Assembly (NCBI GenBank): GCA_017467965.1 | Contig: JAFUJZ010000023.1 | Location: 1-29,921, forward strand | Direction: 5' to 3' | Length of the DNA: 29,921 bases | From: Clostridia bacterium | GTDB taxonomy: Bacteria; Bacillota_A; Clostridia; UMGS1883 | Shown: piece by piece, positions 16,293 through 23,658 of the stretch | Layout: each line of letters starts with the position of its first letter | Position numbering within the stretch: the stretch's first letter is position 1 | Translations under genes and position numbers: made by a program | Notes under the pieces: generated by a model | Told to the model about the DNA's origin: nothing | The model's input: only the letters and a program-made list of their open reading frames with translations | The model's database searches: none

Positions 16293-16321
16293 ATTATAAC
16301 TTATCAAAAATAAAAAAGCAA
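16293..16321 (-). promoter_or_regulatory. Promoter of the tRNA-Pro unit
   Basis: On the minus strand TTGCTT (16321..16316) and TATAAT (16298..16293) are 17 bp apart. The predicted start lies about 9 bases before the broken tRNA copy. The transcript would therefore carry the tRNA fragment and the palindromic insert as a leader of the intact tRNA. Confidence 0.75.
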
Positions 16322-16374
16322 GTGTATTTTATTATTAAATATATTTGCTTTTTCATTGCGTAGCCGCGAAGGGT

Positions 16375-16558
16375 ATGGGAAAGAAGGTTTCCCATATAAA
16401 ATCGACAGGGCAATCGTATTGCCCTGTCGAAAGTAGCGATTTTAGGGGGCTATCATGCCCCTTGTACGAGAAATCGCTACTTTGTTCATTATAAAACTCC
16501 AGACCGCAAAGATTGCCAACGCAAGATTTGAGGTCGCGTGTCGATTTTTTCGACACGC
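16375..16558. repeat. Cluster of four perfect hairpins downstream of the DUF4956 gene
   Basis: No gene lies between 16322 and 16561. The stretch holds four perfect inverted repeats. They are ATGGGAAA/TTTCCCAT at 16375-16395; TCGACAGGGCAAT/ATTGCCCTGTCGA at 16402-16430; AAGTAGCGATTT/AAATCGCTACTT at 16431-16482, with an inner GGGGC/GCCCC; and GCGTGTCGA/TCGACACGC at 16536-16558, immediately after the DUF4956 stop codon. Only the last could end the DUF4956 transcript, and it lacks a U-tract. The rest look like a mobile palindromic repeat or a structured RNA. Confidence 0.8.
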
Positions 16559-16561
16559 TCT

Positions 16562-17254
16562 TTAGTCTGCCAAATCGCTCGCAAGCGTAAGGGATATTTT
16601 GAGGTTACCATTAAGTGTTCTGAGTTCGTCCATAAACTCTTTTTCGCTTATGTCCTTTTTTACTTTTACGTCAAACACCAGTTCAAAAAGTGTACCGAGG
16701 TCAATATTCATAACCTTTAAAAGCTCGTACTTATTGCAATACTTGTTGAGCACCGGCTCAAACACGCCTTCGTAGTTTAAATCTTCGGGAATAACAATTT
16801 TAAGCTTTTTTGTTGTATGTGCAGGAGCAAAAAGATTGAGCTTTGTAAGTATGATTATAAACAAGCTGAGTGCAACAACACCGATTACCGACACAAGGTA
16901 TGCGCCTGCGCCCACTGCAAGGCCTGCCGCAGTTGCAAAAAGAACATAAGCAATGTCTTTAGGCTCCTTTAAGCTCATTCTGAATCTGATTACCGCCAAT
17001 GCACCCGCAAAGCTGAAAGCACCTGCTACGTTTTCGCCCACAACCATGATTATAACGGAAATAATGGTGCACATCATGATAAGGGTGATTACAAAGGACT
17101 GTGAATAGCCAAAACCCGAGTGGGTAAACTTGTACACCAAGCCTATAACCAAGCCTAAAACAAAGCTCAAAATAACTGCCGTTAACATTCTTGTCCAGTC
17201 AACGTCACTTGTGGTTGTCGTTGTCATAATATTATTTAACCATTCCATTTTCAT
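16562..17254 (-). CDS. DUF4956 membrane protein, partner of the VTC-domain protein
   Basis: This 230-residue protein matches DUF4956. Membrane helices fall at about 22-42, 53-73 and 104-140, with the conserved block GAFSFAGALAVIRFRMSLKEP around residues 78-98. A soluble C-terminal domain of about 80 residues follows, starting near KLKIVIPEDLNYEG. The family is nearly always next to a VTC-domain protein, as here, where the genes overlap by 23 bases, which implies translational coupling. The role of the pair in bacteria is not settled; polyphosphate synthesis coupled to a membrane channel or sensor is a guess by analogy to the yeast VTC complex. AGGAGG precedes both ATG 17254 (3 bases) and ATG 17248 (9 bases), so the real start may be 17248. 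Confidence 0.88.
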   Translation of the reverse strand: MKMEWLNNIMTTTTTSDVDWTRMLTAVILSFVLGLVIGLVYKFTHSGFGYSQSFVITLIMMCTIISVIIMVVGENVAGAFSFAGALAVIRFRMSLKEPKDIAYVLFATAAGLAVGAGAYLVSVIGVVALSLFIIILTKLNLFAPAHTTKKLKIVIPEDLNYEGVFEPVLNKYCNKYELLKVMNIDLGTLFELVFDVKVKKDISEKEFMDELRTLNGNLKISLTLASDLAD

Positions 17255-17954
17255 TTTCCTCCTCGTAATATTTCTTTAATACGTATTGCGAAAACTCCGT
17301 ACCGTACTTTGAAAACCGCTTTTTGCGCACACTGTTTTCGCTCATTAATCTGGCAAGCCACAAGGGTACAGATTTATCGACCTTTACTTCCATAAGCACA
17401 AAATTTTCATCCAGTATCCGCTCGCCATGACTGCCTTTTCTCAAATCCAGATCATAACGCCGTGCGCGGATATTTGTGTCAAAGGTTACTCTTAAATCTC
17501 CGTCCTCTGCCCTTGTCCCGAAAAACGCCTCGCGGTCATAGCAGAGCACCACTTTAGGCATAAGCTCAATATTTTTTGCGATAACATCAAGCTCTTTTAT
17601 AACCTGCCTTTTTACAATCTTGCTTTCGGGCACCTCTTTATGCTCCATTAAAAACGGATTAACGTCATCTATGTACATAAGCGTGCGTCGTTTATTGACA
17701 AGCCCGTTAACCTTTTTCTTTATCTCTAAAAAAGCCGTGGGATATTCGGGGTCGTAGCTGCGAAGCCTTATCTTGAAGCGGTACTTGTCTTCACGCTTTA
17801 GCCCCGTAGAGACCAAATCATCAAGCGGGGTATCGTAATAAAGATTCATTATCGTATACAGATTGCCTCCGATGTTATATTCGTCAAGCTCCATTCTGTC
17901 GCCAAAGCCCTCGACAACCTTTTTGTACTGCTCTTTTGTAATCATAAATTTCAT
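17232..17954 (-). CDS. VTC-domain (polyphosphate polymerase-type) protein, probable 5' frameshift
   Basis: The product is a VTC-superfamily tunnel-fold protein, related to the catalytic domain of yeast Vtc4, which polymerises polyphosphate from ATP. Visible blocks are NLYYDTPLDDLV, DKYRFKIRLRSYD, TAFLEIKKKVNGLVNKRRTLM and, near the C-terminus, FVLMEVKVDKSVPLWLARL. The first ATG in this frame (17954) has no ribosome binding site, and it cuts off the conserved first strand. The same frame upstream encodes VAKTVFSRYEMKF, the expected RYExK start. A strong ribosome binding site (AAAGGAGGTGG) and ATG lie at 17989 but in another frame, with a GGGG run between. One extra G would join them as MGVAKTVFSRYEMKF. 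The C-terminus overlaps the DUF4956 gene. Confidence 0.85.
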   Translation of the reverse strand: MKFMITKEQYKKVVEGFGDRMELDEYNIGGNLYTIMNLYYDTPLDDLVSTGLKREDKYRFKIRLRSYDPEYPTAFLEIKKKVNGLVNKRRTLMYIDDVNPFLMEHKEVPESKIVKRQVIKELDVIAKNIELMPKVVLCYDREAFFGTRAEDGDLRVTFDTNIRARRYDLDLRKGSHGERILDENFVLMEVKVDKSVPLWLARLMSENSVRKKRFSKYGTEFSQYVLKKYYEEENENGMVK

Positions 17955-17983
17955 TTCATAACGGCTGAATACGGTTTTTGCTA

Positions 17984-17989
17984 CCCCAT
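17984..17989 (-). other. Suspected one-base frameshift at a G4 run after the natural VTC start codon
   Basis: Minus-strand ATGGGG starts 5 bases after GGAGGTGG, so this is where translation should begin. As written it reads ATG GGG TAG and stops at once. One more G would give a continuous frame into the VTC protein. No ATG, GTG or TTG exists in the VTC frame between the in-frame stop at 18005..18003 and 17954. Sequencing error, a true mutation or slippage-based phase variation are all possible. Confidence 0.65.
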
Positions 17990-18033
17990 TGTACCACCTC
18001 CTTTATACTAAGCATAACATCCTTTTGTGTTCA

Positions 18034-18831
18034 TTATGTTAAAACTGTATGTGTAATAATAAAATTAAGGTAAATATCCACAATGTCAATATCAGTATAT
18101 GTGTAAAGCATTCTTGCTCCCACAACATCTTCCATCTCGTTGAAAATTATTTTGCCCTCGTCAAAAATAAAGTCAAGCCCTGCGTAAGCAATGTCAAATT
18201 GGTCTATAACCTTTTGGATTTCGGATTTTTCCCATTCTGACAAATCATACTCTACGGCTTTGCCTCCAAGGCAAAAATTGCTCCTGAAATCATTCTCCGA
18301 CACACGAAGCATTCCTTTTATAATGCAGTTGCCCACTACATAAACTCTCAAGTCCTTGCCCTTATCGCTGACAACCCTTTGGGCAATAATCCTGCCCTGT
18401 ACCCTATCCTTGTATGCCAAAAATTCGTCTTCGTCATTTACAATTTCAACGTCTTTTCCGCCCTTGCCGCCTGCAGGCTTTAAAACCATGGGGTAATAAG
18501 GCGGAGTGAAATCCTCCGTTACCAAAAATGTTTCGGGCAGGCGAATGTTTTTGTCCTTAAGATAGCAATATGTGTTCCACTTATCGTTTGCAATGCGACT
18601 TATAAAGGATGAGTTATACACCTTTACGCCCATGCCTTCAAGCTTTTCACTAAGCTCGGGATTCATTGTGCGCACAATTGCCGCATCGGGAAGACTGGTA
18701 AAATCAATCCCCTCTTCCACAATCACAAGAGTGAGGTCGATGTTTTTTTTACTGCATTTTTCAAAATAAAAATCTATGTAGCGGCGGTTTCTCTCCGCCT
18801 CGAAGGAATCATAAACAAGCCATAGTTTCAT
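18034..18831 (-). CDS. RimK-type ATP-grasp ligase, first of a tandem pair (promoter-distal)
   Basis: This 265-residue ATP-grasp protein has an N-terminal Rossmann-like part (about 1-95). The ATP-binding core follows: YYPMVLKPAGGKGGKDVEIV (about 112-131), then KGKDLRVYVVGNCIIKGMLR and DFRSNFCLGG, both typical of RimK-like carboxylate-amine ligases. The C-terminal metal site reads IIFNEMEDVVGARMLY: the usual E-x-N is E-M-E here, unlike the upstream paralogue. Such enzymes activate a carboxylate as acyl-phosphate and join it to an amine; the substrate is unknown. The ATG at 18831 overlaps the stop of the upstream ATP-grasp gene as ATGA, so translation is coupled. The low similarity between the two suggests an old duplication with separate roles, possibly acting as a heteromer. 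Confidence 0.85.
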   Translation of the reverse strand: MKLWLVYDSFEAERNRRYIDFYFEKCSKKNIDLTLVIVEEGIDFTSLPDAAIVRTMNPELSEKLEGMGVKVYNSSFISRIANDKWNTYCYLKDKNIRLPETFLVTEDFTPPYYPMVLKPAGGKGGKDVEIVNDEDEFLAYKDRVQGRIIAQRVVSDKGKDLRVYVVGNCIIKGMLRVSENDFRSNFCLGGKAVEYDLSEWEKSEIQKVIDQFDIAYAGLDFIFDEGKIIFNEMEDVVGARMLYTYTDIDIVDIYLNFIITHTVLT

Positions 18832-19691
18832 GATATTTTACCTTTTATATATTCAAAAATTGCATCTGCCACGTTTATGCCTGTGCAATCGAGTATATTT
18901 TTAATATGCGCATTGGAGTTAACCTCACAAAGAAGCGGACCGTCTTTTCCGAAAAGTAAATCCACGCCTGCAAAATCAAGCCCCAGGGCACAGCATGCTT
19001 TAACTGCAATGCGGCATTCCTCCTCGGAAGGGGTATAAGGCTTCATTTTTCCGCCGTTTGTAATATTGGCACGGAAATCAGAGTTATTATACCGTTCCAT
19101 TGCGGTGACAACCTTGTCTCCAACCACGTTAAGCCTTACGTCCCTGCCTGTGCTCTCTGCGATATATTCCTGAAAAATCATCGGGCGGGGGCTGATTGCA
19201 TTTGCAATCTCCACAACATCTATCATGTCATGCGCTTTATATACCTGTGAACCAAACGAGCCGTAGCTTTCCTTAATGATAAGAGGGAGCCCAAGCTTTT
19301 CAGCGGCGTTCTTTGCAAAATCGCTCATATCTTCTCTGACAAAGGACAAGGGGGCTATGATTGTTTTGGGCATACGGATACCCGATTTATTGAGTATGGC
19401 ATGGGTAAGCCCTTTGTTGTCACAGGCAGCAATAGCCGCAGACGAATTAAATACCTTTAACCCCAAGCCCTCAAGCATTCTGCACAATGTGATATCCTTA
19501 TCCCAAAAAAGTACAAAATCAATATCTTCACATTTTTCGTTGCCACCTACTGTCATTTGTGACAAAATTTCGGCATTTGTTTTGAGTACAAGCTCAATAT
19601 TACACCTTTGTGCACTTTCGCACAAAAGCCAGTTAAGCTCGTTATATTTTTCACTTACAAGATAATGGTTTGTTACAAGATACCCCTTCAT
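18828..19691 (-). CDS. RimK-type ATP-grasp ligase, second of a tandem pair (promoter-proximal)
   Basis: This 287-residue ATP-grasp protein has an N-terminal domain (about 1-100), then LGLPLIIKESYGSFGSQVY (glycine-rich ATP loop), QEYIAESTGRDVRLNVVGDKVVTAM, DFRANITNGGKM, and the metal site FAGVDLLFGKDGPLLCEVNSN with the standard E-x-N. It is therefore the more canonical enzyme of the pair. An in-frame GTG at 19700 is part of the ribosome binding site AAGAGGTGA, which lies 6 bases before the ATG at 19691, so that ATG is used. It follows ytxC by 43 bases and overlaps the next ATP-grasp gene by 4 bases. The substrate is unknown; glutamate- or amino-acid-ligase chemistry is inferred from the family only. 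Confidence 0.86.
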   Translation of the reverse strand: MKGYLVTNHYLVSEKYNELNWLLCESAQRCNIELVLKTNAEILSQMTVGGNEKCEDIDFVLFWDKDITLCRMLEGLGLKVFNSSAAIAACDNKGLTHAILNKSGIRMPKTIIAPLSFVREDMSDFAKNAAEKLGLPLIIKESYGSFGSQVYKAHDMIDVVEIANAISPRPMIFQEYIAESTGRDVRLNVVGDKVVTAMERYNNSDFRANITNGGKMKPYTPSEEECRIAVKACCALGLDFAGVDLLFGKDGPLLCEVNSNAHIKNILDCTGINVADAIFEYIKGKIS

Positions 19692-19734
19692 TTGTGTCAC
19701 CTCTTATCGATTTTATCATTTTTTTACCCAAATT

Positions 19735-20460
19735 TCAATCTTTTTTACAAATATTGCATCCTTGACATATGCTTGCACGGCTTGTAAAAATTTTCATGAG
19801 AGTTTCCGCCAAGGGCGAATTATCAGGCGGCATATGAAGCCTGAGTTTTTTTGGTGCTGCAGAAATAATCGCCGATATTGCCAAATCGTCCTCGAAGATG
19901 TTTTTTTCCTTTGCAGCCTCCATAAACTCCTTTTCATATTTTTTTGTCACGTTCCTGCCTCGCTTGTTTAAAAGCTTTATTTTATCATTCTCCCACAGAA
20001 GGTGTATAACCTCCTCGCGAGGCTCTTTTTCCGCCACAAACATGGACAAAAGATACGTAAACTCCTCATATTCCTTTTGGTCAAAAAACATGTCTGCGCC
20101 CTTTTCTGCTATCTTTTCTGCCCAGTAGTACATTTTTCTCATTCTGAAATCCACAAATCCACAGGGGACAATGGTACCCTCTTCACCAAGATAAGCCCTT
20201 ATATTATCATATACGTCCTTCCGTCTTGCTGAAAACGGCGGAAAATCCGACGTATCGTTTTTTGCGGCAAGGCTTTTTGCGTTTTTTATTATCATAGCTT
20301 GCTCATCTTTTGTCAGATAACCGTAACGGCTTTTCACAGTGCGCTCCAAAAGCACGCTTTCATATTCATTCATAACAACATCTGTGGCGGCTCGTGCCGC
20401 TTCGTCCATGGTAAATTTATCTGATACGGTAAATTGCGTATTATATCTCGTGCTGTGCAC
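19735..20460 (-). CDS. ytxC: YtxC-like sporulation protein
   Basis: The product is 241 residues and mostly helical. The block FVDFRMRKMYYWAEKIAEKG, followed by FTYLLSMFVAEKEPREEVIHLLW, matches the central signature of the YtxC family. These are cytoplasmic proteins of endospore formers with a poorly understood sporulation role. The C-terminus (CQGCNICKKD) carries three cysteines, which could bind a metal or form a disulfide. The only frame start before residue 18 is GTG at 20460, which touches its ribosome binding site GGGAGG with no spacing. Initiation is therefore doubtful, and the ATG at residue 18 (TMDEAARAA) is an alternative. It heads the run ytxC, ATP-grasp, ATP-grasp, VTC, DUF4956. 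Confidence 0.62.
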   Translation of the reverse strand: MHSTRYNTQFTVSDKFTMDEAARAATDVVMNEYESVLLERTVKSRYGYLTKDEQAMIIKNAKSLAAKNDTSDFPPFSARRKDVYDNIRAYLGEEGTIVPCGFVDFRMRKMYYWAEKIAEKGADMFFDQKEYEEFTYLLSMFVAEKEPREEVIHLLWENDKIKLLNKRGRNVTKKYEKEFMEAAKEKNIFEDDLAISAIISAAPKKLRLHMPPDNSPLAETLMKIFTSRASICQGCNICKKD

Positions 20461-20485
20461 CTCCCGAAAAAGTTTACAATTGCTT

Positions 20486-20539
20486 AAGGCGAGGTAATTT
20501 GCCGATTAGAACCACATTGGGTTCGATTCTCCTCGCCTT
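20486..20539 (+). pseudogene. tRNA-like remnant or long hairpin in the ytxC leader
   Basis: The ends form a perfect 9-bp acceptor-like stem (AAGGCGAGG/CCTCGCCTT) around 36 bases, and GGTTCGATTC near the 3' end matches the invariant T-loop of tRNAs. At 54 bases it is too short for a tRNA. It lacks an anticodon arm and a CCA end, so it may be a deleted tRNA. Read on the minus strand, it would be a hairpin in the leader before ytxC. Confidence 0.35.
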
Positions 20540-20567
20540 GAATAATACTTTACCTAAACGGATGTTT

Positions 20568-21284
20568 TTATTCTTCCCATATGGGTATGAAAGACCCAAA
20601 ATCACACAGGAAATCTTTGGTTTCTGTGCACTCAATTGTTATATTTCTTTTTTCAAGAAAAAGGCTGATTTTTTCGTAATCGGGGTGAGTTGTTATGTCG
20701 CCTTTTGTTAAAAGGGTGTTCTTGTCATAAAGGTATGCACACCCTCCGAAAAAGCCGTTATTGTAGCCGGGGAGCTTTATGGTATCATTTGTTATGCAGA
20801 GCACCTCAATTCCACTTTTTTCCGCCGCTTTGCAAAAGCTCATATCTGCACTTATTGCCCCCGTTTCATCAATGGGGCAAACAGAGCATTTGGCATAGCC
20901 CTGATTAATGTTTATGATTTCATAGCCGCACTCTTCGGCTTTATCCAAAAGTACTCTGTCGGCTATATCTTTTTTGCAAAACATTTTATCTCCCACTATC
21001 GCTACATTATATGACGCATCCTTGGGGTAGTGCATGTCAAGATATTTCTCGCCCTTTATTATCTCAAGGGACGTGTTTTCAAATGCTTTTTTGTAATAAT
21101 CATAGCTTTCGGGTGCACAAACGGCTATACCTTCTCCCAGATAACAAAAACTCAAATCTGCATGATATCGGAGCCCAATAGGCAACTTTTCAAGATAAAA
21201 TGGCTTGACTATATTTATATTACTGTGCGTTACGTCACCTATTCCGACCAAGGCTTTCCCTTGGGGAATATAGGGGGTTTTCAC
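20568..21284 (-). CDS. DUF6873-type GME-fold protein
   Basis: This 238-residue cytoplasmic protein has motifs reminiscent of the guanidino-group-modifying (GME, arginine-deiminase-like) fold: GDVTHSNINIVKP, GYAKCSVCPIDETGAISADMS and LPGYNNGFFGGCAYLYD. These recall the DUF6873 family of Clostridia. The Cys in GGCAYLYD could be a catalytic residue as in deiminases, but I cannot align the full triad. A GTG at 21293 is part of the site AAAAGGTG, which is spaced 6 bases before the GTG at 21284, so the latter is the better start. It is transcribed divergently from the M20 peptidase gene through overlapping promoters. The substrate is unknown. Confidence 0.6.
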   Translation of the reverse strand: MKTPYIPQGKALVGIGDVTHSNINIVKPFYLEKLPIGLRYHADLSFCYLGEGIAVCAPESYDYYKKAFENTSLEIIKGEKYLDMHYPKDASYNVAIVGDKMFCKKDIADRVLLDKAEECGYEIININQGYAKCSVCPIDETGAISADMSFCKAAEKSGIEVLCITNDTIKLPGYNNGFFGGCAYLYDKNTLLTKGDITTHPDYEKISLFLEKRNITIECTETKDFLCDFGSFIPIWEE

Positions 21285-21307
21285 AAAATGCACCTTTTAT
21301 TCACTCC

Positions 21308-21336
21308 TTTACAAATATGCAGAAATATGATAAAAT
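21308..21336 (+). promoter_or_regulatory. Sigma-A-type promoter of the M20 peptidase-holA operon
   Basis: TTTACA (21308-21313) and TAAAAT (21331-21336) have a 17-bp spacer, giving a leader of about 35 bases. Its -10 box overlaps that of the divergent promoter. Confidence 0.8.
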
Positions 21337-21355
21337 TAAGTATATATTTTTTCAA
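21327..21355 (-). promoter_or_regulatory. Divergent promoter of the GME-fold gene
   Basis: On the minus strand TTGAAA (21355..21350) and TATCAT (21332..21327) are 17 bp apart. The -10 boxes of the two divergent promoters share bases, so they should compete for polymerase. Confidence 0.65.
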
Positions 21356-21378
21356 TCCACCGAAAGGCAGCTGATACT

Positions 21379-22560
21379 ATGCTTACAGAAAAAATACGTG
21401 CTCTTGCAGACAGCTGGGAAAACACCGCTGTGGAAACACGGCGTATGCTTCACCGCATCCCCGAAATCCAGTTTGAAGAATTCAAAACCTCGGGCTATAT
21501 ATGCTCTGTTCTTGACACGCTTTCAATCCCCTACAAGAAAGGCTACGGCGGTGGCACGGGCATTGTTGCAATAATCGAGGGTAACGGCGAGGAAAAATGC
21601 GTGGCTTTGCGTGCGGATATTGATGCTCTTCCTATTTGTGAGGAAACCTCTCTCCCTTTTAAAAGCGAACACGAGGGTTTCATGCACGCCTGTGGACACG
21701 ACTCCCACATTGCAATTGCACTTTATGTCTCTTATATTTTAAATGAACTTCGTGACTCTTTCAAGGGCTCGGTAAAAATTTTGTTCCAGCCTGCTGAGGA
21801 AGGCGACGGCGGTGCCGAAATCATGATTGAAGAAGGTGTACTTGAAAACCCCTTTGTAGATATTTGCATTGGCGGTCATGTTATGAGCGAATACCCTACA
21901 GGTACTATCGTCTATAAAAAAGGCTCGCTTATGTCATCACCTGACAATTTTGAGGCTGTTATCCAAGGCACAGGCGGTCACGGTGCATATCCTGAAAGAT
22001 GCGTTAATCCTATAGTTGTTGCTGCAGACGCAATAAAAGCTATCACCAATCTTACTGACACAAACGTCCCAAGAGTTGTATCGGTTTGCACGGTTGAAGG
22101 CGGCAACTGTCCCAACGTTATACCCTCATCGGTAAAAATTACAGGCACTGCACGCACCTTTACGCGTCAGAGCCGTGAAGAGGCTATACGTCTTATCGAA
22201 AATGCAATTAAGGAAGCCTGCCTTAAATACGGCGCAAGCTACGATTACCGCTACATAAAGCTTTTCCCCGCTCTTATAAACGACGATGCGGTGACAGATG
22301 CTTTTGTTAAATCCGCAGCCAAAATCATCGGCGAGGAAAACCTTATCCCCACGGATACTGTTTCCATGGCAGGGGACGATTTTTCATATTTTGCAGCATC
22401 TCTTCCCTCAACATATGTACACATTGGTTGCAGGAATGAGGCTAAAGATGCTATTTATCCAATCCACAATCCCCGCTTTACGATTGACGAGGACTGCATG
22501 AAAATCGCCGCAATGTGCTACAGTCAGGTTATCACAGATTTTTTAAACGGCGAAAATTAA
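21379..22560 (+). CDS. M20-family amidohydrolase (N-acyl-amino-acid or hippurate hydrolase type)
   Basis: This 393-residue M20D metallohydrolase has the usual family length. Metal-binding motifs are CGHDSH (Cys105, His107, His110), QPAEEGDGG (Glu140-Glu141), GGHV (His167) and, near the C-terminus, IHNPRF. GTGGHGAYPE (His201) lies in the dimerisation domain, and MAGDDFSYF is another family signature. Members remove acyl groups from amino acids, aromatic acyl-amino acids or diaminopimelate intermediates in the cytoplasm; the exact substrate is not readable. AAAGGCAG precedes the ATG at 21379. holA follows after 24 bases. Confidence 0.9.
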   Translation: MLTEKIRALADSWENTAVETRRMLHRIPEIQFEEFKTSGYICSVLDTLSIPYKKGYGGGTGIVAIIEGNGEEKCVALRADIDALPICEETSLPFKSEHEGFMHACGHDSHIAIALYVSYILNELRDSFKGSVKILFQPAEEGDGGAEIMIEEGVLENPFVDICIGGHVMSEYPTGTIVYKKGSLMSSPDNFEAVIQGTGGHGAYPERCVNPIVVAADAIKAITNLTDTNVPRVVSVCTVEGGNCPNVIPSSVKITGTARTFTRQSREEAIRLIENAIKEACLKYGASYDYRYIKLFPALINDDAVTDAFVKSAAKIIGEENLIPTDTVSMAGDDFSYFAASLPSTYVHIGCRNEAKDAIYPIHNPRFTIDEDCMKIAAMCYSQVITDFLNGEN

Positions 22561-22584
22561 ATTTTTTATACGGGACGGTATACT

Positions 22585-23574
22585 ATGACCTACGATGAAT
22601 TCCGTACAATTTTAAAAACTAAAGATACTACGCCTTTATACGTTTTCACCGGGGAGGAGGATTTTTTGTCATCCTTTTGCCTTACTGAGGCAAAAAAGGC
22701 GTTTATTGACCCTGCATTTGAAGACTTTAACTACAAATGCTACGTTGAAGCTCCCGCCTTTGAGGATGCGGATGCTTTTATTAATGCTCTGCCTCTTATG
22801 AGTGAAAAAAAGCTTGTTATTTTCAACAACTGCAAGCTTTTTTCCAACGGCTTATCGCAAAAGCCCAAGTGGGAAAATCTTTTTTCCACACTTCCCTCAT
22901 ATGTGGTTTGCATTATCCGTGAGGATGTAAGCGAAAAGGGTAAAAAAGGCTCTGTTGTAGAACAAGCTGCTCTCGGCATGGGTGTAAGGGTCAATTTTGA
23001 CTACTTGCCCGAGGCACGCTTACGCCCTTGGCTTATTAAGGCCGCTGCATCCAGAGGCAAAAGCCTTTCGGATAAGGACGCTTTGTACATCATCAAAAAC
23101 CTCGGACAAAGCATGACGCTTTTAAAAAGTGAAATCGAAAAGATATCCGCCAAGGCAGAGGATTTTGTCATTACAAGAGGCGATATAGATTCTGTTATCC
23201 GCTCGGTTATAGACGAAAGTGTTTTCAATCTTATTGATGCTATCATATACAAAAGACGTGACATTGCTTTTAATACCCTCGCCCTTTTGGAGCAATCCGG
23301 TACGGAAAGTGTTTCGGTTATATCGCTTTTTGCTTCGCAGATACTGGGCATATACAAAGCCAAGCTGATGATGACCCAAAAAATGAGCATAGCAGAGGTA
23401 AAAAAAGCAATCAGCCACAATCCCTATGCTGCAGATAAAATGGTGCAAAAAGCATCCAAAACCACTCTGGAGGATTTGGAAAGCATTATTTCAATGCTTA
23501 CTGATGCCGAATACAAAATAAAAAACGGGCTTATTGATGCCCGCTGTGCTTTTGATTTAATCATTGCAAACTAA
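22585..23574 (+). CDS. holA: DNA polymerase III, delta subunit
   Basis: This 329-residue protein has the family's length and pattern. The N-terminus TPLYVFTGEEDFL is the degenerate AAA-type start of delta, and LPLMSEKKLVIF is the typical second block. SRGKSLSDKDALYIIKNLGQ then SMTLLKSEIEK lie in the middle, and the C-terminal helical collar domain contains FNLIDAIIYKRRDIAFNTLALLEQ. Delta is part of the clamp loader that opens the beta clamp and loads it on DNA. The ribosome binding site is weak (GGGACGGTATACT before the ATG). It is the second gene after the M20 peptidase and ends at a hairpin terminator. Confidence 0.92.
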   Translation: MTYDEFRTILKTKDTTPLYVFTGEEDFLSSFCLTEAKKAFIDPAFEDFNYKCYVEAPAFEDADAFINALPLMSEKKLVIFNNCKLFSNGLSQKPKWENLFSTLPSYVVCIIREDVSEKGKKGSVVEQAALGMGVRVNFDYLPEARLRPWLIKAAASRGKSLSDKDALYIIKNLGQSMTLLKSEIEKISAKAEDFVITRGDIDSVIRSVIDESVFNLIDAIIYKRRDIAFNTLALLEQSGTESVSVISLFASQILGIYKAKLMMTQKMSIAEVKKAISHNPYAADKMVQKASKTTLEDLESIISMLTDAEYKIKNGLIDARCAFDLIIAN

Positions 23575-23600
23575 AAATGCACCCTAATGGTGCATTTTTT
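23573..23600. terminator. Bidirectional terminator between holA and the AraC regulator gene
   Basis: An 11-bp stem (AAAAATGCACC/GGTGCATTTTT) with a CTAAT loop is followed by T on the plus strand. On the minus strand the hairpin also ends in TTTTTAG, so it can stop both converging transcripts. Confidence 0.87.
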
Positions 23601-23658
23601 AGTTTTATTTAGTTAACAAATAAATTCTTTATCCTTTTGTTTCAGTTTACCAAACATA

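Noticed and set aside
11710..16510. The 13-base string TCCAGACCGCAAA occurs at 11710-11722 and 16498-16510
   Set aside because: Several 13-base repeats are expected by chance in 30 kb, and the flanks do not match.
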